Shown: one piece after another, positions 25,708-34,780 of the stretch | Layout: the number at the start of each line of letters is the position of its first letter | How positions within the stretch are numbered: position 1 is the first letter of the stretch | Assembly (NCBI RefSeq): GCF_000296215.2 | Contig: NZ_CP013949.1 | Coordinates: forward strand, 5,945,501 to 6,009,500 | Length of the DNA: 64,000 nucleotides | Direction of reading: 5' to 3' | Source: Bradyrhizobium sp. CCGE-LA001 | GTDB lineage: Bacteria; Pseudomonadota; Alphaproteobacteria; Rhizobiales; Xanthobacteraceae | Made by a program: the position numbers and the translations under genes | Notes under the pieces: generated by a model | What the model was told of the DNA's origin: nothing | Databases searched by the model: none | Seen by the model: the letters and a program-made list of their open reading frames with translations, nothing else

Positions 25708-27294
25708 TCAATAACCCAGCGCGCAGCCATCCTTGCGCGGATCGGAACCGCCGGTGAGCGTGCCCTTGTCCCAGTCGATCCAGATCGCCTGGGCGCCGCC
25801 GAGCGGGCTGACCACGCTGGTGGTCTTGTGGCCTAGCTTCTTCAGGCCCTCGACGATCGCGGCCGGAACGCTGTCCTCGAGCTGGTACTGGCCCTCGTAA
25901 TGCAGGCCGCGCGGCATGTCGATCGCCTCCTGCACGTCGCAGCCATAGTCGAGGATGTTGGTCAGCACGTGGGTCTGGCCGACCGGCTGATACTGCCCGC
26001 CCATCACCGCGAACGGCATCACGGAACGGCCGCCCTGGGTGACGAGGCTCGGCATGATCGTGTGCAGCGGCCGCTTGCCGCCGGCGATGCTGTTCGGATG
26101 ACCGGGCTGGATGCGGAAGCCGCCGGCGCGGTTCTGGAACAAGACGCCGGTCTTGATGGAGACGATGGCCGAGCCGAAGGAATGCGCGATCGAATTGATG
26201 AACGAGCAGACGTTGCGGTCCTTGTCCACGACCGTGATGTAGATGGTCGAGGGATTCATGGGCGGCGCGACGTTCGGAAGGTCGAGCATGCCGTCCATGC
26301 GGATCTTGCTGATGTGCTCGTCGCAGAACTCCTTGGCGAGGATCTTGGCGACCTCGATCTGCATGTGCTCGGGATCGGCGACGTGCAGTTCGCGATGCAT
26401 GTAGGCGATGCGCGCGGCTTCCGCCTCGAGATGGAAGCGCTCGACGCTGAGCGGCGCGTATTTCGTCAGATCGAACCGCGACAGGATGTTCAGCATCAGC
26501 AGCATGGTCAGGCCCGGTCCGTTCGGCGGGCACTGCCAGACGTCGTAACCCTTGTACATGGTGCCGATCGGCGAAGTCACTTCCGTGGTATGCGCGGCGA
26601 AATCGTCGAGCGTGTGCAGGCCGCCGATTCCCCTGAGGGTCTCGACCATGTCTTCCGCGATCTCGCCCTTGTAGAAGGCATCGCGGCCGCCCTTGGCGAT
26701 GGCACGCAGAGTCTTGCCGAGCTCGACCTGGCGAATGACGTCGCCGGCGACCGGCGGCTTGCCGCCCGGCAGCAGGTAGCGCACGGCGTTGGTGCCGGCC
26801 TTGAGCTTCTCGAACTGGTTCTTCCAGTCGAAGGCGATGCGGGGCGCGACGACATAGCCTTCCTCGGCCGCCTTGATCGCGGGCTGGAGCAGGCGGTCGA
26901 AGCCGAACTTGCCGTGATCGCGCAGGACGGTGGCGAAGGCATCGACGACGCCGGGGATCGAGACCGCATGCGCCGAGGTCAGTGGCACGGAGTTGATCTT
27001 GCGCTCGAGATACCAGTCGGCGTTCGCCGCCTTCGGCGCGCGGCCGGAGCCGTTATAGGCGAGGATCTTGCCTTCGCCCCGCGGCTGGATCAGCGCGAAG
27101 CAGTCGCCGCCGATGCCGGTCGATTGCGGTTCGATCACGCCGAGCACGGCCGAGCCTGCGACCGCCGCGTCCACCGCCGTGCCGCCCTCGCGCAGCACCT
27201 CGATCGCGGCGAGCGAAGCCTGCGGATGCGAGGTCGCCACCATCGCGTTGGTGGCGTGAACCGTGGACCTGCCGGGGAAATGGAAGTTTCTCAT
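25708..27294 (-). CDS. ggt: gamma-glutamyltransferase family protein
   Basis: 528-residue Ntn-hydrolase precursor of the gamma-glutamyltranspeptidase family, which self-cleaves into two subunits and transfers or hydrolyses gamma-glutamyl groups such as that of glutathione. The likely nucleophile is Thr350 in PSTIYITVVDKDRNV, aligned with the TTHYSVVD of E. coli Ggt. GVLFQNRAGGF and the glycine-rich GGKRPLHTIMPS segment are also typical. No signal peptide is evident from the chosen ATG at 27294 (MRNFHFPGRSTVHATN), unlike classical periplasmic Ggt. It may therefore be a cytoplasmic paralogue that handles another gamma-glutamyl compound. Confidence 0.85.
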   Translation of the reverse strand: MRNFHFPGRSTVHATNAMVATSHPQASLAAIEVLREGGTAVDAAVAGSAVLGVIEPQSTGIGGDCFALIQPRGEGKILAYNGSGRAPKAANADWYLERKINSVPLTSAHAVSIPGVVDAFATVLRDHGKFGFDRLLQPAIKAAEEGYVVAPRIAFDWKNQFEKLKAGTNAVRYLLPGGKPPVAGDVIRQVELGKTLRAIAKGGRDAFYKGEIAEDMVETLRGIGGLHTLDDFAAHTTEVTSPIGTMYKGYDVWQCPPNGPGLTMLLMLNILSRFDLTKYAPLSVERFHLEAEAARIAYMHRELHVADPEHMQIEVAKILAKEFCDEHISKIRMDGMLDLPNVAPPMNPSTIYITVVDKDRNVCSFINSIAHSFGSAIVSIKTGVLFQNRAGGFRIQPGHPNSIAGGKRPLHTIMPSLVTQGGRSVMPFAVMGGQYQPVGQTHVLTNILDYGCDVQEAIDMPRGLHYEGQYQLEDSVPAAIVEGLKKLGHKTTSVVSPLGGAQAIWIDWDKGTLTGGSDPRKDGCALGY

Positions 27295-27512
27295 GCGAAT
27301 TCTTGCTCTCGTTAGGCTCTCTTGAGGCCCGCTTGGCCGTGGCCGGGGTGGCGCACCATGTCGGAAAACCGGGCTTACATGACACATTCCGGCCTCCCGG
27401 AGCAATGCTGGCATACCAGTGAAATGGCTGCCATCCGCTGGGCGTATGGTCCGCTCGGGCTTTCAGCCAATGCGGGTTTTCCGGGCGGCAGCCGCCTGCT
27501 AAACGAGCCGCC

Positions 27513-28295
27513 ATGCCCGACGCCAATTCAATCACCAAGGTCGCCGCCTTCTACCAGTTTGCCGCCCTCCCGGATTACCGCGAGTTGCGCGAGCCGCTAC
27601 GCGCGTTCTGCGCCGGCCTCGCGCTAAAGGGCAGCGTGCTGCTGGCCCAGGAGGGCATCAATGGCACCGTCGCGGGCGCCCCCGAGGCGATCGACGCGTT
27701 CGCGCATGAGCTCGCGCACGGCGACATCTTTGGCGGCAGGCTGGACAATCTCGAGCTGAAATTCTCCACGGCCGCGGCGATGCCGTTTGGACGGCTCAAG
27801 GTGCGGCTGAAGAAGGAGATCGTCACGCTCGGCGATGCCGCCGCCGATCCGACGAGGCAAGTCGGCACCTATGTCGACGCGTCGGAATGGAATGCGCTGA
27901 TCGCGGCCCCCAACACGCTGCTGCTCGACACCCGCAACGCCTTCGAGGTGGCGATGGGCACGTTCGATGGCGCGGTCGATCCCGGTCTCCAGAGCTTTGG
28001 CCAATTCAAGGATTTTGCGGCAGAGCAGCTCGATCCGGCCAAGCACCGCAGGATCGCGATGTTCTGCACCGGCGGTATCCGCTGCGAGAAGGCGAGCGCG
28101 CATTTGCTCGCACGCGGCTTTTCCGAGGTCTATCACCTCAAGGGCGGCATCCTGAGATATCTGCAAGAGGTGCCGGAGACACAGAGCCGCTGGCGCGGTG
28201 AGTGCTTCGTGTTCGACGAGCGCGTCGCGCTCGGCCATGGATTGCGTGAACAGGGCCTGCGCGGAGGAGACAAGGAGCACGGCCGTGACGAATGA
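27513..28295 (+). CDS. trhO: rhodanese-type tRNA uridine(34) hydroxylase
   Basis: 260-residue YceA/TrhO protein that makes 5-hydroxyuridine at the tRNA wobble position, oxygen-dependently. The N-terminal acylphosphatase-like domain shows LLAQEGINGTVAG. The rhodanese domain follows with LLDTRNAFEVAMGTF and the catalytic cysteine loop MFCTGGIRCEKASAHLL. The start codon ATG at 27513 gives MPDANSITKVAAFYQF. The 3' end overlaps the slyX-like gene by 11 bases, so the two are translationally linked. Confidence 0.9.
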   Translation: MPDANSITKVAAFYQFAALPDYRELREPLRAFCAGLALKGSVLLAQEGINGTVAGAPEAIDAFAHELAHGDIFGGRLDNLELKFSTAAAMPFGRLKVRLKKEIVTLGDAAADPTRQVGTYVDASEWNALIAAPNTLLLDTRNAFEVAMGTFDGAVDPGLQSFGQFKDFAAEQLDPAKHRRIAMFCTGGIRCEKASAHLLARGFSEVYHLKGGILRYLQEVPETQSRWRGECFVFDERVALGHGLREQGLRGGDKEHGRDE

Positions 28296-28503
28296 GATCA
28301 AGAGTCTGAGCGAGCGCATTGACATGCTGGAGACGCGCCTGACTTACCAGGACGACACCATCGAGACGCTGAACCAGACCATCACGGCGCAGTGGAAGCA
28401 GATCGACGCGCTGACACGGCAGGTCGCACAGCTGAACGAACGGCTCCAGGAGGCCGAGGCGAGTGCGCCGGGGCCCTCCAATGAACCGCCACCGCATTAT
28501 TGA
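28285..28503 (+). CDS. slyX: SlyX-family protein
   Basis: 72-residue coiled-coil protein. Heptad-like KSLSERIDMLETRLTYQDDTIETLN and QWKQIDALTRQVAQLNERL fit SlyX, and the C-terminus PPPHY is the conserved SlyX ending. The start is the GTG at 28285 with AAGGAG nine bases upstream, inside the trhO 3' end. The function of SlyX is not known. Confidence 0.88.
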   Translation: MTNEIKSLSERIDMLETRLTYQDDTIETLNQTITAQWKQIDALTRQVAQLNERLQEAEASAPGPSNEPPPHY

Positions 28504-28512
28504 AACGGTGAG

Positions 28513-30417
28513 CTACAGACCCGACGCCTTGGGCATCAGGCCGGCGACCTCGCCGGACATCATCAGCCGGTTGCGCCCGGCCTCCTTGGCCGCATAGAGC
28601 GCCTGGTCGGCCGCCTCGACGAGCGAGACCACGCCCGCCGTGCGCTCCAGCACCGGCCGGCAGGCCGCGCCTCCGAGCGAGGCGGTGACGAAACCGGTCG
28701 CATGGTTGGTGGTGTGGACGAGGCCCGCCTCGCCAATCGCCCGCCGGATCCGGTCGCCGATCCGGGCGCAGCCCGCGGCATCGGTGCTCGGCAGCAGCAT
28801 GGCGAACTCCTCGCCGCCATAGCGCGCCGCCAGATCGCCGGGGCGCTGCGTCTCGGCCGCGATGATCTGCGCCACGACGCGAAGGCAGGCGTCGCCGGCG
28901 GGATGGCCGTATTCGTCGTTGTAGGCTTTGAAATGGTCGACGTCGATCATCAGCAAGGCGAGGCTGGAGCGGTCGCGATAGGCGCGCGCCCACTCCTCCT
29001 TCAGCCGCTCGTCGAAGCGGCGGCGGTTGGCAAGGCCGGTGAGGCTGTCCTCGATCGCGAGCGCCTCGAGCCTGGTCTCCAGCTTCTTGTGTTCGGTGAT
29101 GTCGCGCGAGATCGCCACCACGCCGTCGACGCGGCCGTTGTCCTTGCGCGTCACGCGCATGGTCGATTCCAGCCAGACTTCGCCGTTCTCGCGGTGCGAG
29201 TTGCGATAGACGAGCCGCGCCTCCTCCTTCTCGCCACGCTTCATGGCATCGACGATCGCCTGGACCTGCGTCAGGTCCTCCGGATTGATGCCGGCGAGCG
29301 CAGGCGTGCCCATCAATTGATTGGCGCGCCAGCCGACGACGCGCACCGACGAAGGCGAGACATAGCGTATCCGCTCGTCGAGCCCGATGCGGGTCACCAT
29401 GTCGCTGGAGCCTTCCGCGAGCAGGCGGAAGTGGGCCTCCTTCTCGGTCAGGGCTGCGGCCATGCACTGACCCCGTTGCAGTTGCCGCACCAGCAGGGCA
29501 CCGATGATCGCGATCAGCACCACGAGCGCGGCGACGTAGAGCATGCGGGAGGTTGCGGCAGCGCGCCAGGGCGCCAGCAGTTCGTTCTTGTCGACGGTGG
29601 CAAGCAGGACCAGCGGATAACGGCTGCTGCGCTTGAAGAAGCTGACGCGCTCGGCGCCGTCCAGCGGCGATTTGAAATGATAGGCGCCGCCGGGCCGCTG
29701 CAGGCTGGCGTCGCGGAACAGCGGCTTGTCGGCAACGCTGTGCCCGACGAACTTCTCGTTGTTCGGGCTGCGCGCCACGATCAGTCCGTCGCCATGGGTC
29801 AGCGCTACCGAACTGTTGCGGCCGATCTCGAACTGCTCGTAGAAGTGCGAGAGATAGTTGGCGCTGATGGTCGCAAGCGCGACGCCGCCGAAGCTGCCGT
29901 CCGGCTTGTTGAAGCGGCGCGTCAGGGTGATCAGCCATTCGCCATCGAGGAGGCTTTTCACGGGACGACCGACATGGGGCTCTCGTTTCGGCGAGAGCTG
30001 GTGATGACGGAAGAAACCGTCATCGCTGAAGGTCGAGCCGATCGTGCCGGGCGCAGTCAGCCAGTTGCCCTGATCGTCGATAATGGCAAGGCTGTGGATG
30101 CGCTCGATCGCCTTCTTGCGCGCATCCAGCAGCGTGCGCAGCTTCCCGATCGTGGCGGGCCCGGCGCCGTCCATCTCCAGCCGGGTGACAATGCCGACGA
30201 CGCCGGAATCCAGGAGGTCGAGGCTGTCCTCTGCATGCTGCGTCAACGAACGCGCGACGTTCGCCATCTCCGCCTCGGCACCTCGCAGCACCGCATCGCG
30301 CGCGGCCCATTCGCGCCAGCCGCTGACGCCGAGGATGGTCGCGCAGGTGAGCACGACGAACGCCGCCGCGCGCAGCGGCAGACGGCTCCATCCGGCTCTT
30401 TGGTTAGTAGCACTCAT
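28513..30417 (-). CDS. diguanylate cyclase with periplasmic Cache-type sensor and PAS domain
   Basis: 634-residue membrane receptor. TM1 is at about 15-34 and a periplasmic double-Cache-like region at about 45-290. TM2 is at about 296-318 (MLYVAALVVLIAIIGALLV). A PAS domain at about 335-455 ends RDITEHKKLE. The GGDEF domain at about 460-615 has an intact GGEEF active site at 534-538 and an RPGD inhibitory I-site five residues before it. It should therefore make c-di-GMP and be product-inhibited. The signal is unknown. Only nine bases separate its stop from the slyX stop on the other strand. Confidence 0.9.
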   Translation of the reverse strand: MSATNQRAGWSRLPLRAAAFVVLTCATILGVSGWREWAARDAVLRGAEAEMANVARSLTQHAEDSLDLLDSGVVGIVTRLEMDGAGPATIGKLRTLLDARKKAIERIHSLAIIDDQGNWLTAPGTIGSTFSDDGFFRHHQLSPKREPHVGRPVKSLLDGEWLITLTRRFNKPDGSFGGVALATISANYLSHFYEQFEIGRNSSVALTHGDGLIVARSPNNEKFVGHSVADKPLFRDASLQRPGGAYHFKSPLDGAERVSFFKRSSRYPLVLLATVDKNELLAPWRAAATSRMLYVAALVVLIAIIGALLVRQLQRGQCMAAALTEKEAHFRLLAEGSSDMVTRIGLDERIRYVSPSSVRVVGWRANQLMGTPALAGINPEDLTQVQAIVDAMKRGEKEEARLVYRNSHRENGEVWLESTMRVTRKDNGRVDGVVAISRDITEHKKLETRLEALAIEDSLTGLANRRRFDERLKEEWARAYRDRSSLALLMIDVDHFKAYNDEYGHPAGDACLRVVAQIIAAETQRPGDLAARYGGEEFAMLLPSTDAAGCARIGDRIRRAIGEAGLVHTTNHATGFVTASLGGAACRPVLERTAGVVSLVEAADQALYAAKEAGRNRLMMSGEVAGLMPKASGL

Positions 30418-30588
30418 GCGGCAGAATTCTCCGATCCTCGGAAACTCTGCCGCTTCTGTTAGTGAACTCTGAAGCCACTACCGGAATACGTGGCGATCTG
30501 CCGCTTTCCAGTAGTCCTACGGACGCCCGGAATCGCTGCATCGCTAACAAGACATTATTGTCCCTATCGGAATCCGGCGATACGTCCG

Positions 30589-30804
30589 CTAGCTGAAGAT
30601 GGCCTTCACCTTGTCCCAGAGCGAGGGACTGTCGGCCTCGGCATCCGCCTTCGAGGGCGTCGGCTGGGCGGCGCTGACGGGATCGGAGGCCGGGAAGGTA
30701 TCTTGCAGCCCGGCGTCGAGCTTGGACTGCCGATCGGCGGCGACCGCCTCGCGCAAATCGTCGGCATGCTTGTCGTGCGGCGCAGGATTGAATGTCTCAG
30801 CCAT
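30589..30804 (-). CDS. small hypothetical protein with FPASDP motif
   Basis: 71-residue hydrophilic protein starting MAETFNPAPHDKHADDLR. It contains AGLQDTFPASDPVSAAQPTP, a motif I recognise from short uncharacterised alphaproteobacterial proteins, and ends SLWDKVKAIFS, a possible amphipathic helix. The ATG at 30804 has GGAGGAG at good spacing. No function known. It is divergent from hemE, with about 107 bp between the starts. Confidence 0.72.
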   Translation of the reverse strand: MAETFNPAPHDKHADDLREAVAADRQSKLDAGLQDTFPASDPVSAAQPTPSKADAEADSPSLWDKVKAIFS

Positions 30805-30911
30805 GAATCTCCTCCATTGGCTGGTCAACGCGGCCCGAATGGCCTGGTTCCCCTGTTCCGCTGCGGGCCGCGGCGGTGTATCAGGGGCGATAACCCGCTT
30901 CAGGACCATTC

Positions 30912-31946
30912 GTGCCCCAGTCTGCGATAAAGCCCTTCATCGACGTGCTCTCCGGCCAGCGCCAGGCCATCCCGCCCATGTGGATGATGCGGCAGGCCGG
31001 CCGCTATCTGCCGGAATATCGCGAGGTGCGTGCCAAGGCGGGCGGCTTCCTCGATCTCTGCTTCAACCCGGAGCTTGCCGCCGAGGTGACGCTGCAGCCG
31101 ATCCGCCGGTTCGGTTTCAATGCGGCGATCATCTTCTCGGACATCCTGGTGATCCCCTATGCGCTCGGCCGCGCCGTGCGCTTCGAGGTCGGCGAGGGTC
31201 CGCGGCTCGAGCCGCTGGATGATCCCGCCAAGGTCGGAACGCTGGCAACGCGTGCCGATCTCGGCAAGCTCGCGCCGGTGTTCGAGGCGCTTAGGATCGT
31301 GCGGGCTCAGCTTGCGCCCGAAATCGCGCTGATCGGCTTCTGCGGCGCGCCATGGACGGTGGCGACCTACATGGTCGCCGGCCAGGGCACGCCCGACCAG
31401 GCGCCAGCGCGCATGATGGCCTACCGGCATCCGGAGGCGTTTGCGAAGATCATCGACGTGCTGGTCGAGAGCTCGATCGAATATCTCTTGGCACAGCTCG
31501 CCGCCGGGGCCGACGCGCTGCAGATCTTCGACACCTGGGCGGGCGTGCTGCCGCCGGCCGAATTCGCGCGCTGGTCGGTCGCGCCGACGCGGCGCATCGT
31601 CGAGGGCGTGCGCGCAAAGGTGCCGGATGCGAAGATCATCGGCTTTCCGCGCGGCGCCGGCGCGCAGCTGCCTGCCTATGTCGAAGCCACCGGCGTCAAC
31701 GCCGTCAGCATCGACTGGACCGCGGAGCCCGGCTTCATCCGCGAGCGCGTGCAGAGCAAGGTCGCCGTGCAGGGCAATCTCGATCCGCTGGTGCTGATCA
31801 CCGGCGGTGCCGCGCTCGACCGCGCGATCGACGATGTGCTGGCGAACTTTGCGCAAGGACGGTTCATCTTCAATCTCGGCCACGGCATCCAGCCGGAGAC
31901 GCCGATCGCTCATGTCGAGCAGATGCTGAGGCGCGTGCGGGGTTGA
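30912..31946 (+). CDS. hemE: uroporphyrinogen decarboxylase
   Basis: 344-residue cytosolic haem enzyme that removes four acetate carboxyls from uroporphyrinogen III to give coproporphyrinogen III. The N-terminal signature PPMWMMRQAGRYLPEYR with its two arginines and the segment GFCGAPWTVATYMV are intact. So are IFDTWAG and FNLGHGIQPETP. It starts with GTG at 30912 with AGGA six bases upstream. It is convergent with hemC across a 154-bp gap. Confidence 0.95.
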   Translation: MPQSAIKPFIDVLSGQRQAIPPMWMMRQAGRYLPEYREVRAKAGGFLDLCFNPELAAEVTLQPIRRFGFNAAIIFSDILVIPYALGRAVRFEVGEGPRLEPLDDPAKVGTLATRADLGKLAPVFEALRIVRAQLAPEIALIGFCGAPWTVATYMVAGQGTPDQAPARMMAYRHPEAFAKIIDVLVESSIEYLLAQLAAGADALQIFDTWAGVLPPAEFARWSVAPTRRIVEGVRAKVPDAKIIGFPRGAGAQLPAYVEATGVNAVSIDWTAEPGFIRERVQSKVAVQGNLDPLVLITGGAALDRAIDDVLANFAQGRFIFNLGHGIQPETPIAHVEQMLRRVRG

Positions 31947-32100
31947 TTTATTTCATCCCTGCAAAACAAACCGCGAAAACAACCCCATGCACAGTAGACA
32001 AGTCTTTGAAATCGTTGACCTGACGTCACGCGCCGCGCGCCTTTGACACGTCGTGCAAAACAGGCGCAGAATCCTACCATCGCCGGTCGAAATCTCGCGT
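31947..32100. other. hemE-hemC intergenic element
   Basis: 154 bp between the two convergent haem genes. It holds AACAACCCCATGCACAGTAG and CGTCGTGCAAAACAGG, phrases I recall from dispersed Bradyrhizobium/Rhodopseudomonas intergenic repeats. No gene or strong hairpin is seen. Confidence 0.4.
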
Positions 32101-33081
32101 CTACCGCGGCCGGCTGCGCTCGATGATCTCGGCGGCACCTTTCCCCAGCAGATCCAGACCCACCGCACGGCCGAGCTCGCGCGGACGATTGGCGGGGCCC
32201 GTACGCGAGGCTTCAATGATGGTGTTGCCGGAGAGGTCGAGCACGGACGCGGTCAGCGCCATCTGATCGCCCGTGATGGTCGAAAACCCCGCCACCGGCG
32301 AATTGCAGTGGCCGTTGAGAACCCACAGCACCTCGCGCTCGGCATCGGCGCAGGCATGCGCGGCGGGATCGTCGATCGATGACAGGATTTGTCGCGTCTG
32401 CCAGTCCTGCGCGGCGGATTCGACGGCGACGATGCCCTGCCCTGCCGCGGGCAGCATCTCGGCGGCCGTGAATTCATAGCCGATGCGGCTGGACAAGCCG
32501 ACGCGGTCGAGGCCCGAACGCGCCATGATCAGTGCATCAGCCGGTCCCACCGCGCCGCCATCGGGGAGGCGCTGCTTCTCGCCATTGTCGAGTTTTCGCA
32601 CGCGCGTGTCGGCTGCGCCGCGGAAGTGGATCACCTCCACGTCCGGAAACAGGCGCCGCGCATAGGCGGCGCGACGGACGGCGTTGGTGCCGATCTTGAA
32701 ACCCTTGCCGCGCGACTGGCGCAACGCTTCCAGCGTCACGCCATTCCGGAGCACCAGCGCGTCGCCGGGCGGATCGCGCGACAGGGTGGCGCCGATGACG
32801 AGGCCGGGCGTGTCCTCATTGCCCGGCATGTCCTTGAGCGAGTGCATGGCCGCATGAAGCTCGCCCGACAGCACGGCGGCGCGGATCTGCGCCACGAAGG
32901 CGCCGCCCTTGCCGCCGTGCGGCAGCAGCTTGCTGGTCTGGTCGAGATCGCCCGTGGTATCGAACTTGACGATTTCGACGTCGAGACCGGGCACCGCGGC
33001 GGTCAGGCGGCGGGCGATCTCCTCCGTCTGTGCCAGCGCCATCACGCTCTTGCGGGTGCCGATCCGAAATCGAGTAGCCAA
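32101..33081 (-). CDS. hemC: hydroxymethylbilane synthase (porphobilinogen deaminase), divergent
   Basis: 326-residue enzyme that polymerises four porphobilinogens. Key residues are kept: the Arg/Ser of IGTRKSVMALAQ, Lys-Asp in HSLKDMP, the Arg pair in NAVRRAAY, the arginines of RGAADTRVRKL, and one candidate cofactor cysteine in LNGHCNSPVAG. The sequence is unusual in three places. The usual RGNVxTR is RGAADTR. About ten extra residues (QRLPDGGAVGP) follow KLDNGE. The cysteine loop differs from GGCQVPIG. The start is TTG at 33081 with AGGA eight bases upstream. It lies 24 bp after the GMC oxidoreductase gene on the same strand. Confidence 0.85.
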   Translation of the reverse strand: MATRFRIGTRKSVMALAQTEEIARRLTAAVPGLDVEIVKFDTTGDLDQTSKLLPHGGKGGAFVAQIRAAVLSGELHAAMHSLKDMPGNEDTPGLVIGATLSRDPPGDALVLRNGVTLEALRQSRGKGFKIGTNAVRRAAYARRLFPDVEVIHFRGAADTRVRKLDNGEKQRLPDGGAVGPADALIMARSGLDRVGLSSRIGYEFTAAEMLPAAGQGIVAVESAAQDWQTRQILSSIDDPAAHACADAEREVLWVLNGHCNSPVAGFSTITGDQMALTASVLDLSGNTIIEASRTGPANRPRELGRAVGLDLLGKGAAEIIERSRPR

Positions 33082-33105
33082 GTCGAACGTCCTTTCAAGG
33101 CGAAT

Positions 33106-34731
33106 TTATCGCGCATCCTCCAATATCATGTCGGAGGCCTTCTCGGCGATCATGATGATCGGCGCGTTGGTATTTCCTGACACGAGGTCCGGCATGATCG
33201 AGCCGTCGACGACGCGAAGACCGTCGAGCCCCCTCACCTTCAGCCGCTGGTCGACCACCGCGAGCGCGTCGTTGCCCATACGACAGGTCGAGGTCGGATG
33301 GTAGATGGTGCTGCCGCGCTCACGGCAGTAATCCAGTATCTCGGCATCCGTGGATACCTTTGTCCCGGGATCGTACTCGCTCACCACGAACGGCTTCAGC
33401 GCCGGCGCGTTCAAAATCTTGCGCAGGATCTTGATACCCTCGACGTTGGTGGTGCGGTCGGTCTCGGTCGACATGTAGTTGATGCGGATCTCCGGCGGCA
33501 CGCTCGGGTCGGCGCTTTTGATGCGCAAGGTGCCGCGGCTCTCGGGCCGGAGCTGGCACACCGACGCCGTGAAACCGGAGAAATCATGCAGCTTCTCGCC
33601 CATCTTGTCGGTCGAGAACGGCAGGAAGTGCACCTGAATGTCGGGCGACGCCAGCCGCGGACTGGTCTTGAAGAACGCGCCCGCCGTGCCGGCCGCAATC
33701 GTCAGCCAGCCCTTGCGGAACAACGCATAACGCGCGCCGGCCATGGTGCGGCGGAGCGGATGGTTGACGGTGTCGTTCAGCGTGATCCTTTGGGAGCAGC
33801 GCATCACGATGCGGACCTGCATGTGGTCCTGCAGATCATGGCCCACGCCAGCAGCATCGAGCAACACCTCGATGCCATGGCTGCGCAGGAGATCGCCGGG
33901 GCCGACACCTGAGAGCTGAAGCAGCTGCGGCGAGTTGTAGGCGCCGCTCGACAGCACGACTTCCTTCCGCGCACGCGCGCGGCGCAAGGCCGCGCCTTGC
34001 CGGTATTCGACGCCGACGGCGCGGCGGCCCTCGAACAGCACGCGCTGCGCGTGCGCGGAGGTCTCGATCTTGAGATTGCCCCGGGTCTTGGCGGGGCCGA
34101 GATAGGCCACCGAGGTCGAGGCGCGGCGGCCGTTGCGCGTCGTGGTCTGAAACAGCCCGACGCCCTCCTGCGTCGCGCCGTTGAAGTCGGGATTGTAGGG
34201 CAGCCCGGTCTCGACTGCGGCGTCGATGAAGGCCTTCGACAGCGGATCGGTCACGATCATGTTGGACACCGGCAGTGGCCCGCCCGTGCCGTGATACTGA
34301 TCGGCGCCGCGCGACTGATTCTCGGCTTTCTTGAAATAGGGCAATACGTCGTCATAGCCCCATCCGGTGTTGCCGAGCTGGCGCCAGCGGTCATAGTCCT
34401 CGTGCTGGCCGCGAACATAGAGGAGGCCGTTGATCGAGCTCGAGCCGCCCAGTGTCTTGCCACGCGGCTGAAACACTTGCCGTCCCTTCAACTCGGGCTC
34501 CGGCTCGGTCTGGTACATCCAGTTGACGCTCTTCTCCTTGAACAGTTTTCCGTAGCCGAGCGGGACGTGGATCCAGATGTTGGAATCCTTGGGGCCGGCC
34601 TCGAGCAGCAGCACGCTGTGCTTGCCATTCGCCGAAAGCCGGTTGGCAAGCACGCAGCCGGCCGAGCCGGCGCCGACGATGATGTAGTCGAATTCGGGAT
34701 CGGTGGGTGCGAGAGAGGAAGTTGCGTTCAT
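33106..34731 (-). CDS. GMC-family FAD oxidoreductase (choline/alcohol dehydrogenase type)
   Basis: 541-residue flavoprotein. The N-terminal dinucleotide motif is YIIVGAGSAGCVLANRLS, followed by GGSSSINGLLYVRG. The GMC signature SSGAYNSPQLLQLSGVGP is present. The C-terminal active-site His is in HPTSTCRMG and the second His/Asn position is in SGNTNAPIIMIAEKA. The family oxidises alcohols or choline; the substrate is not readable here. A TetR gene follows 49 bp upstream on the same strand. The divergent SnoaL gene beyond it suggests a small catabolic or detoxification unit under that TetR. Confidence 0.88.
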   Translation of the reverse strand: MNATSSLAPTDPEFDYIIVGAGSAGCVLANRLSANGKHSVLLLEAGPKDSNIWIHVPLGYGKLFKEKSVNWMYQTEPEPELKGRQVFQPRGKTLGGSSSINGLLYVRGQHEDYDRWRQLGNTGWGYDDVLPYFKKAENQSRGADQYHGTGGPLPVSNMIVTDPLSKAFIDAAVETGLPYNPDFNGATQEGVGLFQTTTRNGRRASTSVAYLGPAKTRGNLKIETSAHAQRVLFEGRRAVGVEYRQGAALRRARARKEVVLSSGAYNSPQLLQLSGVGPGDLLRSHGIEVLLDAAGVGHDLQDHMQVRIVMRCSQRITLNDTVNHPLRRTMAGARYALFRKGWLTIAAGTAGAFFKTSPRLASPDIQVHFLPFSTDKMGEKLHDFSGFTASVCQLRPESRGTLRIKSADPSVPPEIRINYMSTETDRTTNVEGIKILRKILNAPALKPFVVSEYDPGTKVSTDAEILDYCRERGSTIYHPTSTCRMGNDALAVVDQRLKVRGLDGLRVVDGSIMPDLVSGNTNAPIIMIAEKASDMILEDAR

Positions 34732-34780
34732 GCGCTACTGTTCTTTTTGTTGGCGTTTCCGTGGGCGTCACTTAGCACAA

